From UTCFX2 sp963827155 (GTDB taxonomy: Bacteria; Chloroflexota; Anaerolineae; Anaerolineales; UBA4823), in the NCBI GenBank assembly GCA_963827155.1, contig CAWGZV010000002.1:2976001-3040000 (forward strand): a DNA stretch of 64,000 nucleotides. Direction: 5' to 3'. Shown here piece after piece: positions 62,559 to 64,000 of this stretch; position 1 is the stretch's first letter, and every line of letters starts with the position of its first letter. The position numbers were made by a program, and so were the translations under genes. The notes under the pieces were generated by a model, which was given only the letters and a program-made list of their open reading frames with translations, ran no database searches and was not told where the DNA came from.

Positions 62559-64000
62559 ATGTCTATTAATTGCAATCCAAAAATGACATCCGGAATCCGT
62601 CCGGTTGTTTATTTTGCTTTTTTTTCCGTGATTTTGATCGGGATAGCCTGTGGACTTCCTTTCGGTGGCAATCCAACTCCCCGTGCCCAAGAAGCAATCG
62701 CAACACCTACCCTGCCGCCATTGCCAACCGCTACCCCCGAACCACTCCCTCCCGGTTTAGTTGAAAGCGATCCACCGATCCATGCCGAAATGCCTCTCGA
62801 TGGCCCAATTACACTGTTTTTTAACCAGCCAATGGACCGAGAATCAGTGGAGGCAGCTCTAAAAAGTCAGATGCAGCAGAAGCTCTCGTTTACATGGGTA
62901 GACGACTCCACTGTGGTGGTTTATCTAACCGAACAGTTATCGCCAGAGACCGCCCTTGCTTTCAAATTAGATACGGATATACGTTCTCGGGATGGGATGT
63001 CGCTCATGCAGCCCATCAGTCTAAATTTTCAAACTGCAGGCTATCTACGCGTGGTGCAATTCCTCCCTGAAAATAATGCCCAAGATATAGATCCAACCTC
63101 TGCTGTTATGGTGTCATTCAACCGCCCGGTAGTTCCTTTGGGCGCCGATCCAGCCTCATTACCAGCGGGATTCAGCATTGCGCCAACCTCTCAGGGACAA
63201 GGGGAATGGCTGAATACGAGCACGTATATCTTCTATCCAAAGCCAGCATTGGATGCCGGAACAACTTACACTGTTCAAGTAAATCCAGACCTGAAAAGCA
63301 CAGATGGCTCACCCCTGGACCAAACCGTAGACTGGAGCTTCAGCACCGCTCTGCCTGAGCTTCTCAGCGTCGATCCATCTACTGAGACATCCTGGCGGCT
63401 AGATCCAAAGGTCATTATGACTTTCAACCAGCCCATGCTCCGCAGCAGCGTTGAATCCCATTTCAGCATGCTTTTACCAGATGGACGCCCGGTTGCTGGC
63501 AAATTCAGCTGGGAAGAAGATGATACCCGGATGATCTTTACACCAGACGACCTGCTGCCTCGCGCCACCTCAATAAACCTGGTTCTAGATGCGCAGGCAC
63601 AGGCAATAGGCGGCGCTCCGCTGGCGAAAACCTTCTCGGCGCTGGTAGTCACCGTTCCCGAGCTCAGTGTTAGCAGCACCGTGCCAGCTGAAGGCGGCGA
63701 GATCGAAACACGAGGGAATGTCGCCCTCACATTCACTTCTTTACTATCAGAAAATCAAGACCTCAAGCCGTACATCCAGCTTGAACCAGCCGTTGCGGAT
63801 TTTCAACCGTCTGTTTTTTCCTATACGCTCACACTCTACGGGACATTTGCAGCGAACACGAATTACCAACTGATAATTTCACCCGACCTGGCGGATATTT
63901 GGGGCGGGCGGTTGGGACAGGAATTCCAGCTCTCCTTCCGCACGAATCCTTTACCACCAAACATCTCCATTCTAACCGGCGCTGATGCCATCTTCCTTAC
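62559..64000 (+). CDS. Large Ig-like lipoprotein, N-terminal part (window end), possible alpha-2-macroglobulin family
   Basis: The reading frame runs off the window after about 480 residues. It starts with a lipoprotein signal (FFSVILIGIACGLPFG), followed by a Pro/Thr-rich segment (residues 48-68) and repeated SbsA-type Ig domains marked by FNQPMDR, FNRPV, FNQPML and STDGSPL-like motifs. Repeats of this type form the N-terminus of bacterial alpha-2-macroglobulin proteins, which trap proteases; the thioester region would be beyond the window, so this identity is inferred. An AGGAGAG ribosome site precedes the ATG. Confidence 0.75.
   Translation, partial: MSINCNPKMTSGIRPVVYFAFFSVILIGIACGLPFGGNPTPRAQEAIATPTLPPLPTATPEPLPPGLVESDPPIHAEMPLDGPITLFFNQPMDRESVEAALKSQMQQKLSFTWVDDSTVVVYLTEQLSPETALAFKLDTDIRSRDGMSLMQPISLNFQTAGYLRVVQFLPENNAQDIDPTSAVMVSFNRPVVPLGADPASLPAGFSIAPTSQGQGEWLNTSTYIFYPKPALDAGTTYTVQVNPDLKSTDGSPLDQTVDWSFSTALPELLSVDPSTETSWRLDPKVIMTFNQPMLRSSVESHFSMLLPDGRPVAGKFSWEEDDTRMIFTPDDLLPRATSINLVLDAQAQAIGGAPLAKTFSALVVTVPELSVSSTVPAEGGEIETRGNVALTFTSLLSENQDLKPYIQLEPAVADFQPSVFSYTLTLYGTFAANTNYQLIISPDLADIWGGRLGQEFQLSFRTNPLPPNISILTGADAIFL

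Noticed and set aside
1..64000. CRISPR array, transposon, prophage, tRNA or rRNA genes
   Set aside because: No regularly spaced repeats, transposase or integrase motifs, phage genes, or recognisable tRNA/rRNA sequence were found on either strand by eye.

Overview
This 64 kb window reads as a chromosomal segment of an uncultured Chloroflexota, probably Anaerolineae. That assignment is inferred from the kinds of genes present: many Pro/Thr-rich-linker exported proteins without outer-membrane genes, C39-like peptidases with TPR tails, a VanW-family protein, an Ig-like protein resembling alpha-2-macroglobulin N-termini, KimA-like and RCK ion-transport genes, and a T-box in front of serS. No 16S gene or other decisive marker is present. 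Coding density is high and no insertion sequence, prophage, CRISPR array, tRNA or rRNA was seen.

Layout. 0-4 kb (+): rimO, a bisphosphate nucleotidase and a GT39-type membrane glycosyltransferase. 4.2-8 kb (+): a two-component locus with a hybrid kinase whose catalytic motifs are degenerate, an OmpR-type regulator and a canonical PAS histidine kinase. 8-10.9 kb (+): an ADP-forming acyl-CoA synthetase and a stand-alone B3/4-domain protein. 10.9-21.2 kb (-): a monovalent-cation block (two TrkA/RCK proteins, a P-type ATPase, a KimA-like APC permease, a USP-like membrane protein and a KdpD/KdpE sensor-regulator), but no kdpFABC. 21.3-29 kb (mostly -): M20 peptidase, PfkB sugar kinase, ABC-2 permease, pterin dehydratase, hpt and a second GT39. 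29-34.4 kb (+): YifB/ComM ATPase, lipid kinase, PlsC, DUF362 protein and an Rrf2 regulator. 34.5-38.2 kb (+): pstSCAB without phoU. 38.2-40.3 kb (+): NfeD/ClpP-class protease and M48 protease. 40.4-41.4 kb (+): a delimited transcription unit of very small proteins with its own promoter, palindrome and terminator. 41.6-55.2 kb (+): lipA, an NBR1-Ig lipoprotein, queG, three tandem C39-TPR paralogues, SbcD-like nuclease, CBS-ACT protein, YqeY, PgpH-like HD phosphohydrolase, ybeY, dgkA and an endonuclease IV-like protein. 55.3-64 kb (mixed): exported proteins, a parvulin-like PPIase, a second PlsC, T-box-serS, DUF456, Trm112, VanW and a large Ig-like lipoprotein running off the end.

Two points affect how the annotation should be read. 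First, about 14 single-base shifts interrupt otherwise conserved genes (rimO, acyl-CoA synthetase, KimA-like permease, pfkB, sbcD, pgpH-like, second plsC and others). Most lie in short homopolymers and each is repaired by one base, so consensus sequencing error is the simplest explanation; I annotate those genes over their full extent. Second, several genes have a TATAAT-like box only 6-8 nt before the start codon, suggesting leaderless transcripts.

The most interesting candidates are the small-protein unit at 40.4-41.4 kb (two members share an N-terminal V-x-T-D-(M/L)-K-S-G-A motif, a third has a duplicated 19-residue module), the tandem C39-TPR triplication downstream of it, the degenerate hybrid kinase, and the cation-transport block. 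The T-box is the clearest regulatory RNA.
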